From positions 150,218,107 through 150,282,106 of the forward strand of contig CM043963.1 in assembly GCA_014529385.2 (NCBI GenBank): 64,000 nucleotides of DNA, written 5' to 3'. Made by a program: the position numbers and the translations under genes. Below the pieces are notes generated by a model. That model made no database searches, had not been told where the DNA came from, and saw nothing but the letters and a program-made list of their open reading frames with translations. Shown one piece after another: positions 9,978-21,300 of the stretch (the stretch's first letter is position 1; every line of letters begins with the position of its first letter). The DNA comes from Adiantum capillus-veneris (Eukaryota; Streptophyta; Polypodiopsida; Polypodiales; Pteridaceae).

Positions 9978-11575
9978 GCGGCTGATTTCTCTGCTACCGG
10001 GACATCAGATCCTTTTTACGCGGCACTTGTGGATTCAGACAGAGATCAGTCGACTCCCTCTGCATATGGAGATGCGGGAAGAGATCATGAAGAAGATTCA
10101 CGCGAGGAGTACGGCCCGTCCCGGCCTACTCCGGTGGAGCTTGAAGAGATGAAGTGTTGACGATTGATCGTCGATGCAGGAAAGATGATGTTAAATTTTG
10201 CGAAGGACCCAAAATTTGCAAAATTTATGACCCAGACCTCCTTCGACGAGGTGTATGCACAGTGGCAGCAAACCATAGAACCACCCCCCAAATCGGTACT
10301 CAAGAAATCTCCTACTCCATGGATGTTTACTGAGCAAGAATTAGAAGAGGTGCTTGATGCATGGATTTCTCAGCTTTTTGACGCGCATAACAAAATTGAA
10401 AAGCACAACAAAAAGCAGAAGAAAGGAACTGACTTCCCGGGTTATTTGGGTCGTCAATCTACTTTTGCCTCGGCAAGAAAGCACAAGAAGCATGTGCGGT
10501 TTGAAGGATTACCTAGTTCTTCTTCTCCTTCTTCTTCTGACAGTTCTTCTAGCTCTTCTGACTCGGGCGAATATGATAGAAAATGCAAAAAGTGAAGCAA
10601 AAAGCAACGCTTTGGAAAGGGCAAGAAAAAGGCAAAGAAGTCTAAATCTCGCCCAGTTTTGAACAGTTCTACAAAGGACTCGTCTTCGGATAGAAGTTTG
10701 GACTCCGATGACCGTAGATTTTATGCAAGGAAGGAGATTTTTTAGAAAGCCAATCAGTTTGACTTTCTGGAAGATAAAAGCAAGAAAGTTTGAGAGTTCA
10801 AAGAAGGTGGACAATCAATTAAATTTGATACGTTTTCTGGTTTTCGAGATGCTTCGAAGGCTTTGGCCTTCATACAACAGTTTGACATAGTTTTCTTTGG
10901 AGGGTGTTACTTAAGAGCACTCCAAGATTCGAAGGGCTACCTCTTACTTCAAGGGAAATGCTCAAACTTGGTGGTCCACGCTTCTATTGAACAAGCAAGC
11001 GCCATTTAAATGGCTGAAATTTAAAAGGCTTTTTATTTCTTTCCGGTTGACTCGGGAGTACGAACGTGACATATGAACTGCTTGGAACCATCTTCGGATG
11101 ACAAGAGAGATTCATTGGATGCATATTGTGAGAGATTCTGGAGCTCTTTGCTATCGGCCTCTTCATTTAAGAAGATCTCATTCAAAGAACAGATTGAGCG
11201 GTTTACCTTGGGACTTTCTACAGAGATCCGAGATCACTGCTTAGAGCAAAAGTCAGATTCCATTCACAAATTGATGAGTAATGCGAAACGGGGTTTTGCT
11301 ATTCACTCAGGCAGTTTGATCTAGCCCACAGATGAAATCATGACGTAGAGGAACGAACAAACTTCGAACAATGAAAGTAGAAAGAAGAAGAGCAACCCCA
11401 AAAAGAAAGAAAAGGATGCACGACCCAAGCTTACTCTTCGGGAGAGAGCTCTCTACATCAAAGAGGGGAAGTGCTTCGGATGCGGGAAACTGGGCATATC
11501 TCCGCGAAGTGCCCTAAAAAGGCACCGAAAGAACATAACAACAAGAACTCTCCACACTTATGTCGATTGCTTTTT
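9978..11575 (+). pseudogene. Gypsy gag (composite A), broken
   Basis: Would form the virus-like particle and bind element RNA. One frame runs 9978-10595 with one internal stop (10158-10160): SADFSATGTSDPFY, then MMLNFAKDPKFAKFMTQTSF, then a serine-rich tract (about 10510-10565). The capsid part follows in other frames: SIKFDTFSGF (about 10815-10845), FIQQFDIVF, CERFWSSLLSASSFKKISF (11122-11180), and RFTLGLSTEIRDHCLEQKS (about 11200-11255). The zinc knuckle starts CFGCGK (about 11473-11490), but the sequence then jumps, so its last His/Cys are not in frame. Several stops and frameshifts. Next comes the start of pol with no protease between, so a deletion joins the zinc knuckle to the pre-RT region. 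Confidence 0.85.
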
Positions 11576-12312
11576 AGAGGGCCTGCTAGGCGAGTTACCA
11601 CCCGCTCGTCCTGAGGATCATACCATTGATCTGATACCTCGAAGCATACCACCGAACCGGCCACCTTAACGTGTGAGCCGAGCCCAGAATAAAGAAATTA
11701 TGAACCAAGTGAAAGACCTCTTGGAGAAGGGTCTTGTCGAGCCTAGTACTTCACTGTACTGCTCTCCAGTGTTGTTGGTTTTGAAGATTGAAGGAAGACG
11801 GATCTTGGAGACTATGCATCGATTATAAAGCTCTCAACAAAATCACCATCAAGAACAGACTTTCGATTCCTAGGATCGATGATATTCTTGATCGACTACA
11901 GGGATCCTCGTGTATTAGCAAGATTGACTCGAAGAGCGGATATCATTAGATCCGAATCGCATCGGGAGATGTCTACAAGAAAGCTTTTCGGATGACTTTT
12001 GGGTTATTTGAATTTTTTTGGTGATGTCTTTTTGCCTAACCAATGCTCCTGCAACATTTAACCAGATGATGGACAAGATTTTTTGAGAGTACAGACTATT
12101 TGTTGGCACTTTCTTTGACGACATCATTGTTTTCTCCAAGGATGAGCCAGAACATAGAGAACATCTGCTACAAGTCTTTCAAGCATTACGAGATCGCAAG
12201 TTGGTGATAAGTGCGAAGAAAAGTCAAATTTTCCTACCCAAGATACATTTTTTGGGACACATTGTCTCAGTAGCAGGAGTGTAGATGGACCCGGCCAAGA
12301 TAGAGACTATCC
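11576..12312 (+). pseudogene. Gypsy reverse transcriptase (composite A, unit 1)
   Basis: Begins with the conserved pre-RT stretch [18 protein letters not shown] (about 11588-11641), then [35 protein letters not shown] (about 11820-11880), FGLFEF, and the catalytic box FFDDIIVFSKDE (about 12113-12148). The palm ends with KIHFLGHIVS (about 12240-12270). Frames change at least three times and stops occur near 11668, 11948 and 12283, so no active enzyme is possible. The two catalytic Asp of FFDD are still present. Confidence 0.85.
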
Positions 12313-13089
12313 GTGATTGGCCCGATTTTGAAGAATGTCCATGAAGTTAGAAGCTTCTTGGGCTTGTGTTCATATTACAGGCGGTTCATTAGAAAGTTTA
12401 GAGAGGTGGCTTCCCCTTTGCATATCTTGTCACAGAAAGAAGTCCCTTTCTCGAGGGGACCCACAGAGGTGACTGCCTTTCAGACATTGAAAGAGAAATT
12501 GACTTCAGGACCAGTTTTGACTTTGTCGGATTTGCAGAAGTTATTCGAAGTATATTGTGATGCTTGTGGTCGTAGTCTGGGTGCGGTCTTAATGCAAGAA
12601 TGCCATGTCATTGCCTACAAAAGCCGATTGTTTTCAAGGCCGGAATTGACAACACAGATTCATGAGAAAGAGCTTTCGGCGGTTATCCATGCTCTTACTC
12701 AGTGGCGACATTACCTACTCAGAGCGGATTTTATTGTCTTTAAAGACCATCAGAGTTTACGCTACTTCTTGTCACTGAAGCAGCTATCAAAAAAGCAGAT
12801 GCGGTGGGCGAACATCTTGTCACAGTTTTACTTCTTGATTGTCCATGTGCAAGGACAAAAGAATTTGGTGGCGGATGCTTTGTCCCAGAAGCCGTTGGTT
12901 CTGGCTATTTCCGCGATACATCATAGGAGCTTCGAGGATATGGTCGATCAGTATGTCACAGAAACAAATTTTGCAGATATTTTCACTCGGCAATGGGGAG
13001 ATAGTACCGGGATATTCCATTCTGGATGGCTACTTGTTGAGGAAAACCATGTTGTGTGTTACACAGCCATTGAGAAAGGTTATGACTGA
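12313..13089 (+). CDS. Gypsy RT C-terminus and RNase H, open fragment (composite A, unit 1)
   Basis: A 258-codon open segment of the polyprotein, not a separate gene. It starts in the RT thumb/connection (EVRSFLGLCSYYRRFIRKF), continues with TAFQTLKEKLTSGPVLTL, and then RNase H: FEVYCDACGRSLGAVLMQ (first catalytic Asp), IHEKELSAVIHAL (Glu) and DHQSLRYFLS (Asp). The C-terminal linker includes RWANILSQF and NLVADALSQKP. It ends at a stop near 13089, just before the HHCC zinc region of integrase. RNase H would remove RNA from the RNA-DNA hybrid. The domain residues are intact, but stops on both sides mean it cannot be made from this copy. Confidence 0.85.
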   Translation: MIGPILKNVHEVRSFLGLCSYYRRFIRKFREVASPLHILSQKEVPFSRGPTEVTAFQTLKEKLTSGPVLTLSDLQKLFEVYCDACGRSLGAVLMQECHVIAYKSRLFSRPELTTQIHEKELSAVIHALTQWRHYLLRADFIVFKDHQSLRYFLSLKQLSKKQMRWANILSQFYFLIVHVQGQKNLVADALSQKPLVLAISAIHHRSFEDMVDQYVTETNFADIFTRQWGDSTGIFHSGWLLVEENHVVCYTAIEKGYD

Positions 13090-13135
13090 ATGCCATTGTC
13101 CACCTTTTACGGGTCACCGCGGCATTGCTACCACC

Positions 13136-13707
13136 AGGGTAGTTTTCGTACGACGTACGGAACGTCTCGTTCCGTACTGCGGGTCACGTACTGTCCCGTA
13201 CGTTTCGTACGTTTTGTACGTTTTTTTTTTTTTGGGCAAAATTCACAATTGTGAATGGATTACATTGAGCAGCCCAACTCTCTCTCTCTCATGCTCTAGC
13301 CTCTTCCTATTTAAGCAATGCCTCTCCATCTTGTTCTCCAACACTTCCAAGCTCTCAATGCTCATTGCTCTCAAGCTCTCAATGCTCATTGCTCTCAATG
13401 CTCTCACTGCTCAATGCTCCCATGTTCTAGCTCTCAAGTGACAAGCTCTAGAGACTAGAGTCTTGCCTCTCCATCTTCTCTCCATTGGGTCTCTCCCTCT
13501 CAAGCTCCCATTGAAGATCTCATAATGTCAAGTTTCTTTAAGTGTAAAGTATAAACCCAAGGGCGTGAGCCTTAGACGTAAGAATTCTTTGTTTTTTAAT
13601 TTTGAACGTACGTAACGTCATCGTACATCTTAATATTTTTTAGTTCGTTTAGTACCGCACATCATCGTACGTGTACAAAACGTACGGGACCGTACGAGAC
13701 CACTATG
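13136..13707. mobile_element. 572-bp Mutator-like non-autonomous element
   Basis: It interrupts the integrase zinc region of composite A and is flanked by the 9-base direct repeat GCTACCACC (13127-13135 and 13708-13716). Removing the insert and one copy restores GGCATTGCTACCACC-TTGAGAGGTG, which matches the uninterrupted sequence of element B on the minus strand near 30230-30265. A 9-base target duplication is the Mutator-superfamily hallmark. The ends are weakly inverted (GTAGTTTTCGTACG against GTGGTCTCGTACG) and both are rich in CGTACG. No transposase, so it is a passenger. The interior has CT-rich and TCAATGCTCATTGCTC minisatellite sequence. Confidence 0.85.
13155..13177. repeat. Perfect hairpin in the Mutator-like element
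   Basis: Arms GTACGGAACG (13155-13164) and CGTTCCGTAC (13168-13177) around the loop TCT. Several more CGTACG palindromes lie on either side and in the other end of the element. Confidence 0.9.
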
Positions 13708-13716
13708 GCTACCACC

Positions 13717-14485
13717 TTGAGAGGTGTGGAGAGATACTTATTTGGCGGAGACTCAAGAAGGACGTGGACGATTTTGTATGCAGTTGCTTGGTATGCCAGA
13801 AGGTCAAGTTTGACAGGCATAAAGTATAGGATTGTTACAGCCTTTACCTATACCCACCCGCCCTCGGGAAAGTATTGCAATGGATCTCATTTTTAATCTC
13901 CCGAGAACACAGAGTGGTCACGATGGTATCTGAACTGTTATTAAGAGATTTAGCAAGCAAGCTCATTTCATTCCAGTGAAGAAAACAGTCAAGCCGGATT
14001 ACTTAGCGAGACTGTATGTGGCCCAAATCTTCAGATTACATAGCATGCCTGAGACGATTGTCTTCGACAGGGACCCCAGATTCACGAGTTTGTTTTGGAA
14101 GGCTATTTGGGAGAACATTGGTACGCGGTTGCAGTTCTTGTCATCGTTCCACCCGCAGACTGACCGGCAATCAGACATTGCCAATTCAGTGGTACTAGAT
14201 TTATTGAAGTCTTACATCTCAGATGAGAAGACTCGATGGGGAAAGTATTTACCTTTGGTTGAATTTGCCTACAATAATACGATACACTCTTCGACGGGGA
14301 AGGCGCCATTTGAGATTATTGAAGGTGCTGCGAAGGTTCCACCCTTCCTAAGCACGAAAGATAATATTTTTGAAGCCGATGAGTACACGCGTGACTTGGA
14401 CACGGCTTTTGCCAAGGTCGAGAGGCTTTGCAAAAATCTCAAGAAAGACAGAGAAAGGCAGCACATCACCATCATCGTGATTTGA
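13717..14485 (+). pseudogene. Gypsy integrase (composite A, unit 1)
   Basis: Continues after the Mutator-like insert. The zinc-binding half is GVERYL...[15 protein letters not shown] (about 13726-13825), with frameshifts. The core begins [10 protein letters not shown] (about 13873) with a stop a little later. The open part from 13976 has PETIVFDRDPRFTSLFWKA (second Asp, about 14048-14104), then FHPQTDRQSDIAN (about 14149-14187). The family motif is GQSEIAN, so here Gly is Arg and the catalytic Glu is Asp. It goes on through KYLPLVEFAYNNTIHSSTGK. Even without the breaks, the Glu-to-Asp change would be expected to cripple strand transfer. Confidence 0.85.
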
Positions 14486-15020
14486 AATTGAAGGAGAATG
14501 ATTGGGTGCTCTTACGTTTTGAGAAGGCACGCCTGAGAAAGAAAAAGGGGAAAAGAGGTTTTTTCCAAAGGTTATTATGCGATACTACGGACCTTTTCAG
14601 ATTTTTGAAAAGATAAATGATGTCTCCTTTAGACTGAAGCTGTCCGATACTTGGAGGATTCACAATGCTTTTCATGTGAGTCTCTTGAAGTCTTTTAAAG
14701 GCGATGTGCCCGAAGATGGGGAGCCTGATGAGCAACCCGAAGTGGAAGAAAACGAGGAGATCCTTGATCTAGAACAGATACTGGCACATAAAGACAGAAA
14801 GATTAAGGGTAAAGTGATAAGGCGGTTCTTGGTTAAATTCAAGAACTATCCTGCATTGGATGCGAAGTGGATGGAGGAGGAGGACCTAGCAGATTGGGTG
14901 GAATCTGGTGCGCGGGTATGCACAAGAGGGAGTTGCTCCACTCCTTTGTCAACAGATGCCTCGATTTTTTATATTAAAGTCATTGATGTCTCTTTGAGTT
15001 TCAGGGATACTGTGGGCTGA
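14486..15020 (+). pseudogene. Gypsy integrase C-terminus and chromodomain (composite A, unit 1)
   Basis: After a frame change comes [19 protein letters not shown] (about 14580-14636), then [18 protein letters not shown] (about 14658-14711), an acidic hinge (EQPEVEENEEILDLEQILAH), and the chromodomain KVIRRFLVKFKNYPALDAKW (about 14812-14871) with EEEDLAD. Chromodomains steer insertion by binding modified histones. The frame stays open to 15020 with an extra tail (about 45 residues) that does not look conserved. Confidence 0.85.
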
Positions 15021-15438
15021 CAAATTCTGCTATATGACTGTATGAACTGGAATTCCCGATAATATGATATTGATTAGTTCTTGACTTGTTTAAGTGCAGG
15101 AACTGATAGACGGAACGACTGCAACATTTTGGTCTGAACGGTCTCATAGACATGGTTGCAATAAGGATTAGTCAATCGGGCATCTCTGAGGTCCCGATTG
15201 GATCTAGATGCGATTGCTAAATACGTTGCCGATAAATCATGGTCTGAGATCCGAATGAATTTGTGAATGTGATTTGTCAAGTGATGTCCTGTGATGTGAC
15301 TGCCGATTGGTACATGTGCTAGATGTGTGTTCCTAGTGCGTCAGTACTAACAATTAGTGTCTGCTCACACAGTTTATGGCCTTTGTCTGTTTTGCAAGCG
15401 TAATCGAGGGCGATTACAATACTTTCAAGAGGGGGGTA
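15021..15438 (+). other. Composite A 3' untranslated region and polypurine tract
   Basis: Non-coding between chromodomain and middle LTR. It ends in AAGAGGGGGGTA (15427-15438), a clear polypurine tract touching the LTR start TGTCACAAAC. Element B has lost most of the equivalent region, including its polypurine tract. Confidence 0.8.
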
Positions 15439-16054
15439 TGTCACAAACTGGTGACGTGGCTGCCCAGTACACACACACACACACACACCCGCCCGTGGCT
15501 AAAATGCTCAGGCAGCAGTGATGTCGCAGCAATGTACGGACCCTCCGCAAATTGCGGTGCAAAAAGCGATGGCAAGCAGTGTACGGCTGGGCTGACGTGG
15601 CAACTGTTTTATTCTACGCAAATGCTGAATTCTACGCAAAGGCTTTGACCTACTTTATTCTACGCAAATTGCAAGAGAAAGAGAGAGGGCTTTATGTGAA
15701 TTGCTTTATTTTACTTAATAAGGCTTGAGAGTGGAATTGCTTTATTTTTGAAAGCTTTTGGGGCTGTGCTTTTGGCATCCCTTGTGAACTCTTTATAAGT
15801 GTGGCTTGGGCTCTCACTTCTCAGAGCATTTGGACACAGAGTCTGAGAGTGAGACCCAACCACTTCTGTGTACTTTGTGCAACAGATTAATACAAAAAGA
15901 AATACCGGAAGGGGCGCCGGTCTTTGGGACCAATATCTCTAGGCACGGAACTCCGCCGGGCCGTGTCGACTCAATTGTGAACTGAACTGTTTTGAAGTGA
16001 ATTCTTGTCGTGTCGCGTTAGAATCTTGACTTGGGATTGTCCAAGTTTGTTACA
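15439..16054 (+). mobile_element. Middle LTR of composite A
   Basis: 616 bases, TGTCACAAACTGGTGACG to CCAAGTTTGTTACA. It is about 36 bases longer than the first LTR, partly from a longer CA tract (about 15472-15488). TATAA at 15794-15798; conserved AAATACCGGAAGGGGCGCCG at about 15900-15919. It is followed directly by reverse-transcriptase sequence, with no primer site or gag, so the second unit lost its 5' part by a deletion starting at the LTR end. Confidence 0.9.
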
Positions 16055-17408
16055 TATCCAGTCGAATACTTCACCAGACTGCTCTCCGATGTTGTTGGTT
16101 TTAACGAAAGATGGATCTTGGAGAATGTGCATTGATTATATAGCTCTCAATAAAATCACCATCAAGAACAGGTTTTCGATTCCAAGGATCGATGATATTC
16201 TTGATATACTACAGGGATCCTCATGTTTCAACATGATCGATTTGAAAAGCGAATATAATCAGAGCCGAATCGCGTTAGGAGATGTCTACAAGAGAGCTTT
16301 TCGAACGAGCTTCGGTTTATATGAATTTTTGGTGATGCCTTTTGGCCTTACCAATGCTCCAACGACTTTTAACCGAATGATGGATAGGATTTTCAGAGAG
16401 TACAGATCTTTTGTTGGCATTTTCTTTGATGACATTATAGTCTTTTCCAAGGATGAGTCAGAACATAGACAACATCTGCTATAGGTCTTTCAAGCATTGC
16501 GAGATCACAAGTTGGTGATCAATGCCAAGAAGAGTGAATTTTTCTTAGCAAAGATACACTTTTTGGGACACATCATCTCAGCAGCAGGAGTACAGATGGA
16601 ACCGGTCACAGATTGAGACTATACGTGATTGGCTCGATTTGAAGAATGTCCATGAAGTTAGAAGCTTCTTGGGCTTATGTTCTTATTACCTGCTGTTCAT
16701 TAGAAAATTTGCAGAGGTTGCTTTCCCTTTGCATATCTTGACACAAAAAGGAGTCTCTTTCTCGTGGGGACCCACAGAGGTGACTGCCTTTCAGACTTTG
16801 AAAGAGAAATTGACTATGGGACCAATTTTGACTTTGCTGGATTTGCAAAAGTCATTCGAAGTATATTGTGATGCTTGTGGTCGTAGTCTGGGTGTGGTCT
16901 TAATGCAAGAAGGCCATGTCATTGCCTATGAGAGCCGATTGTTTTCAAGGCCGGAATTGACAACACAGATTTATGAGAAAGAGCTTTTGGCGGTTATCCA
17001 CGCTCTTACTCAGTAGCGACATTACCTACTCGGAGCGTATTTTACTGTCTTCACAGACCATCAGAGTTTACGCTGCTTCTTGTCACAGAAGCAGCTATCA
17101 GAAAAGCAGATGCGGTGGGCTAACATATTGTCACAATTTCACTTTCAGATTGTCCATGTGCAAGGACAGAAGAACTTAGTGGCAGATGCTTTGTCCCTGA
17201 AGCCGTTAGTCTTGGCTATTTCCACGATTCATCATAGAAGCTTACAGGACATGGTCGATCAGTAGGCCATAGATCCAGATTTTTTAGATGTATTCAGTCA
17301 AATACAGAATGGGGAGGTAGTAGCAAGATATTCCATTCGGGATGGCTACTTGATGAAGAAAACGATGTTGTGCGTCACATAGCCGTTGAGGGAAAAGGTT
17401 ATGACTGA
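16055..17408 (+). pseudogene. Gypsy RT and RNase H (composite A, unit 2, left part)
   Basis: An open stretch from within the LTR to 16484 encodes [61 protein letters not shown] and the catalytic FFDDIIVFSKDESEH (about 16420-16465). RNase H follows at 16639-17016 (FEVYCDACGRSLGVVLMQ, YEKELLAVIHALTQ, then a stop) and continues to NLVADALSLKP (about 17173-17205). Stops at 16482, 17014 and 17263 disable it. At 17413 the sequence is cut by element C, whose insertion duplicated ATGCC. The reading resumes at 23309. Confidence 0.85.
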
Positions 17409-17413
17409 ATGCC
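17409..17413 (+). repeat. Target-site duplication ATGCC, left copy (element C)
   Basis: ATGCC at 17409-17413 is repeated at 23309-23313 on the other side of element C. Joining the host halves gives GAATGCCACTGTCCACC, matching the uninterrupted unit 1 near 13088. Confidence 0.9.
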
Positions 17414-18899
17414 TGTCACAAACGGGGGCGCATAACAATATAAAATATACTCGGATAAATAGAATTTATCAAATAATACTGAAGCCAGAGGATATAGAGA
17501 GAAATAAATTGAGAGAGTGAGAAGATCGACACAGTACTGGGGACCAGAAGATGGGCTGGTCCCCCTCCTTAAAGAGAATTCTTTATTAGGGAGAATCTTT
17601 TTACAAGCATAAGAACCGGAGAAAACCCCTCCGTTCTAAATCTCTGTCCCGATGGTCGTTCCTTCCCGTAAGGGAAATCCGAGAGACGAGCTCTCAATCC
17701 TTTTTCCGTCTGTACTCGGAGTCGAGACTCCGCAGACAATTTCCGAATTCCGTTCCCGGAATTCCCAAGCGTAGGCCGAAGCCTTCTCGCTTCTCCTTCG
17801 CGATGAAGTACCTACAAACACATACGCAAACACGCGACAATAATTCATATGGCGAATCCACAATAGATACCTGTTGCTCTTGCCGGGAAAAGCGACTTCC
17901 GTGCTTCGTAGTCTCGCGATCTCTTGCGTTATCTAGCGGCAGAGTCTTCTCTTGCTGACGTTGGTAACTCCTTTTCAGTGAGGGCATGTGGTGCTTTTAT
18001 AGCTCCTTGACCACGGCACGAATAGCTGCTCGTGTAGAGATCGCGGCCGTTTTTTTTTTTTTTCAATTTTTTTTTTTCTGTTCTACCCGAAATAGGGAGA
18101 GAGAATTCGTTGGCTGGTTTTGTTGTTTTATTATTAAGTGGCTGCCCACTTATTAAGTGGACGGCTGGCATATTTTAAAATTGGTCTGAACCTGCCCAAA
18201 AACTCAATAAAACCTTATAAGTTTAAAACAATGCTTTTCACAACACTTTCCAGGGTTCTGGATGCAACTACATGCACAAATGCAATGCAGACATAGATTC
18301 CTCGCGGGAAAGCGTCTGCTCTTCCCGGAAAACTCGTTAAAATATTCCGCTTTTTAAGAAAAGCTTCTCAGAACCCATCTTTATTCTTGTGCTTGCGTCT
18401 TTACGCGTATTCCTCTTTTCCAGTTCGGATGATCTCTCGACTATGGATATTCCCTTTCTAATGCACCCGTCACCCACCTTGTGACGCATCAGAAATACCC
18501 ATCACCTAGTCCTTTCCTACCGAACTTACGGTACAATCCCCTTCACGATGCTCTATGTCACCCATCCTATGACGCATCAAAGATGTCCATTCCCAGATGG
18601 TCGGATACTTCTTTCCGATGCTCCTTGTCACCCATCCGATGTGACGCATCAGAAGTACCCGTTCCTGGTGGCCTTACATATATTCTCGTTCTCAGTGCTC
18701 CCGTCATTACTTTCAATGACGCACTAGGAATACTCTGTACTCGGATGTTTCCAGTGAGAAAAACCCTCTCACTTAAAATTCCAATAATTTATTTAGTATT
18801 ATTTGTCCTGGTGTTCGAAGCGAGAAAAACCCTCTCACTTATAAATCCAATAATTCATTTAGAATTATTTTTATGTGAGATAAAGCCAATTTAGCAACA
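17414..18899 (-). mobile_element. 3' LTR of element C
   Basis: 1486 bases; on the minus strand it starts TGTTGCTAAATTGGC and ends CCCGTTTGTGACA. It contains a 66-bp direct repeat (GAGAAAAACCCTCTCACTTA at 18756 and 18822) and three copies of TGACGCATCA within about 18460-18660. It looks only a few percent different from the other LTR by eye. Confidence 0.88.
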
Positions 18900-18911
18900 T
18901 CCCTCTCACTT

Positions 18912-21300
18912 ATAAACAGTTGTCCTCAACTGTAGAGGTCCAACTGAACTGCCGGAGAGAAGTCGGAAAAATTCCAAATCTTGCTCAATGGTGAGTTGAG
19001 CTGGTCCTTTCTCAGTACAAAACTTAAAAAGTAAATTAAACAAAAATTTCATAATTCAATACTTACCTTACCAGTTCATGTCCATGTCCTTCCTCTAGTA
19101 CTTCGAGGATATCCTTCACCATTCATCAAACTTACGAGCCATGTAAGAACTCGTCATTCGCGTCTTTCCGAGAATCCGTTAACTCAATTCCAACTTCTCA
19201 ATCCCAAGAAGAATAATCCTCCTAAAAATCAATTTAGGACTATGTCCTTGCGCATAACCTTGCGCTATTAGTCCTGAGGATATTAAACCTCTTTTGTCCT
19301 CCCGCATAGGGCATGTCGAGAGCATTAAGCTCAGGTGAATCTTCCTATGGCGCACAAAGTGTGCCATCTTACCAAAGTAAGTTCTTATTCCGAAGCCTTT
19401 GCTTTGGGTAGGCCAATTGTTCTGATCCAAAGTTTCCTTATCTGAGACTTTGTTAACTTGATTCCATCTTCTCAAATTCGATAAGAATAATCTTCCTAGA
19501 AAACAATCTAGGTATCTGTCCTTGTGCATAATCCTGCGTTGTTAGTCCAGCGGGTATTAAACCTCTTGTGTCCTCCCACATAGGGAATGCCCAAATCATA
19601 GAGCATTAAGCTCGATGTCTTTCTTTCACAATTTGTGATCACCTTAAAGAAGGTTCTTGTTCCGGGCCGTCGCTCAACGTAGGTGGACTGTTCCAATCAG
19701 AAGATTCCTTGTGCACGGCGGCACTTCCTTCCAATCTTTTCCTCCTGCGAGTTATTACCACTAGCAGTGTTTTCCGGACGCCCATTAGAGTCTCTTCCTT
19801 ACAGAATCATAAAAAATGATTCACCTTGCGAGCATCAATGATGCCTTGCAAAATCTCAGGCAGATAGGATTCTAGCCATAGCATTTTCTGAACGTACGTT
19901 CAAACCCGGTTCACAATAGAGCGAACCCTCTTTGATTCTTACCATTTTGAAATGGTTGGCAAACTATATTCTTACGAATATAATAGTTCGAATTTATTCC
20001 AGCAGCGTGTAAAGGCTACTTGACCTGCTCATGGAGAAACATATACCGCAACCAAAAGTTGCTATTGTAATGGTAAAAGCACATAGCGTACTCAATGATC
20101 AACGACCATCAGAAAACCTCCTCTCCGTAGAGAAACTCAAATTCCTTGTACCGAACACATCTCAAATAGAGATTCTCGTGTCGGAATATCCTTGTGCGCA
20201 AAAAGGCGCTCAAGAGAGTATAACAAACTCTCATCCAGTTCCTTGGCATAGGTCTGCATCTTCGTGTGTTATCCATGTACTCAAAGGTGTACATAATTCT
20301 TAAGCTGTGTTAGAGTTTCGGTGAACCTGGGAAATTTCCTTCCCTTCGTAAGATCCTTAGAGCGAAGACGCTCAACCTGACGATCCCTTGGCTCGATCTT
20401 AGAGCAAAAGCCGCTCATCAAATAAACTAGGATTTCAATCCTTGGATTCCTCGAGCATAGGCCGTAGTCGTCACTTTTTCCTTCCCTCGTAAAGAGTGTT
20501 CATTCACTTGTGCGAAAAGCACTACCATGTCTTCCCTGACTGGGTAGAGGGTGTGGGCTTAAAGAGTATTCAAGCTTAATGAAAGCTTTTCTCTGCTGAA
20601 AAGCTTAGAATGGTTCCTTCATAATTTTCCTACCCACAGTAGCAGGTAATCTATTCGAGAATTACCGGATACCAGATCAATAGTTGACCTTCCGGCTAGT
20701 TGAGCAAACCAATTCATCTTAGAAAACAATGTTTCAAATTGATCCTACTCTCATAAACACTAGAGAGTGACTAGTCCTGGTCAGACATAACCATACCTCG
20801 TGCAAAAGAGCAAACAAGCACCATGCACTTTATGATTTCCTCAAAGATGTAACTTTGATCAAAGACTTGCCTTCTCACTTAGAGTTTGAGGGTCTTCTAT
20901 TCAAGAATTCAAGAGTTAGATTGAATTCCTTTACTCCAAACTTTCTGTGTTCAATGGTTCTCGTCCCACTGCAGGGATTGTATTCTATGTACATCAAGGT
21001 GTACACTTTCAGCTTTTATTGTTGACTCCACCATCTGCTGCAAAGTATCTTGTAGATTGGTTTACAAAATTCGGGCAAAAGTCCTTCGTTACATTTGTTC
21101 ATCTTTCCTTCCTCGAAGAGGATCAAGAATGGAGCTACCTTGGCAAGAGTGAACCACTACTTGCTTTGACTCGCTCGTGTTCCTATTCGGCAAACCAATC
21201 CCAATCTTCTTGAATGCCTTCCTCAAAGCGTAGAGGAAAAAAAAAATTGTCCGAAAATTCAGCCTTGAATTGAATCCAAGTCTTGTTGTAAGTTCCTTGC
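18912..21300 (-). other. Element C interior, no recognisable pol
   Basis: No protease, RT or integrase motif found on either strand. A roughly 272-base direct duplication is visible (about 19177-19420 and 19450-19695): TATTAAACCTCTT(T/G)TGTCCTCCC followed by CATAGGG and later GAGCATTAAGCTC occurs in both. Small open frames (19179-19529, 20109-20294, 20947-21213) show no domain. Confidence 0.5.

Noticed and set aside
17414-18899. Reading element C as a plus-strand element because its left LTR starts TGTCACAAACG
   Set aside because: The polypurine tract, partial primer site and gag relic all fit the minus strand; TGTCACAAAC at this end is the complement of the LTR end.
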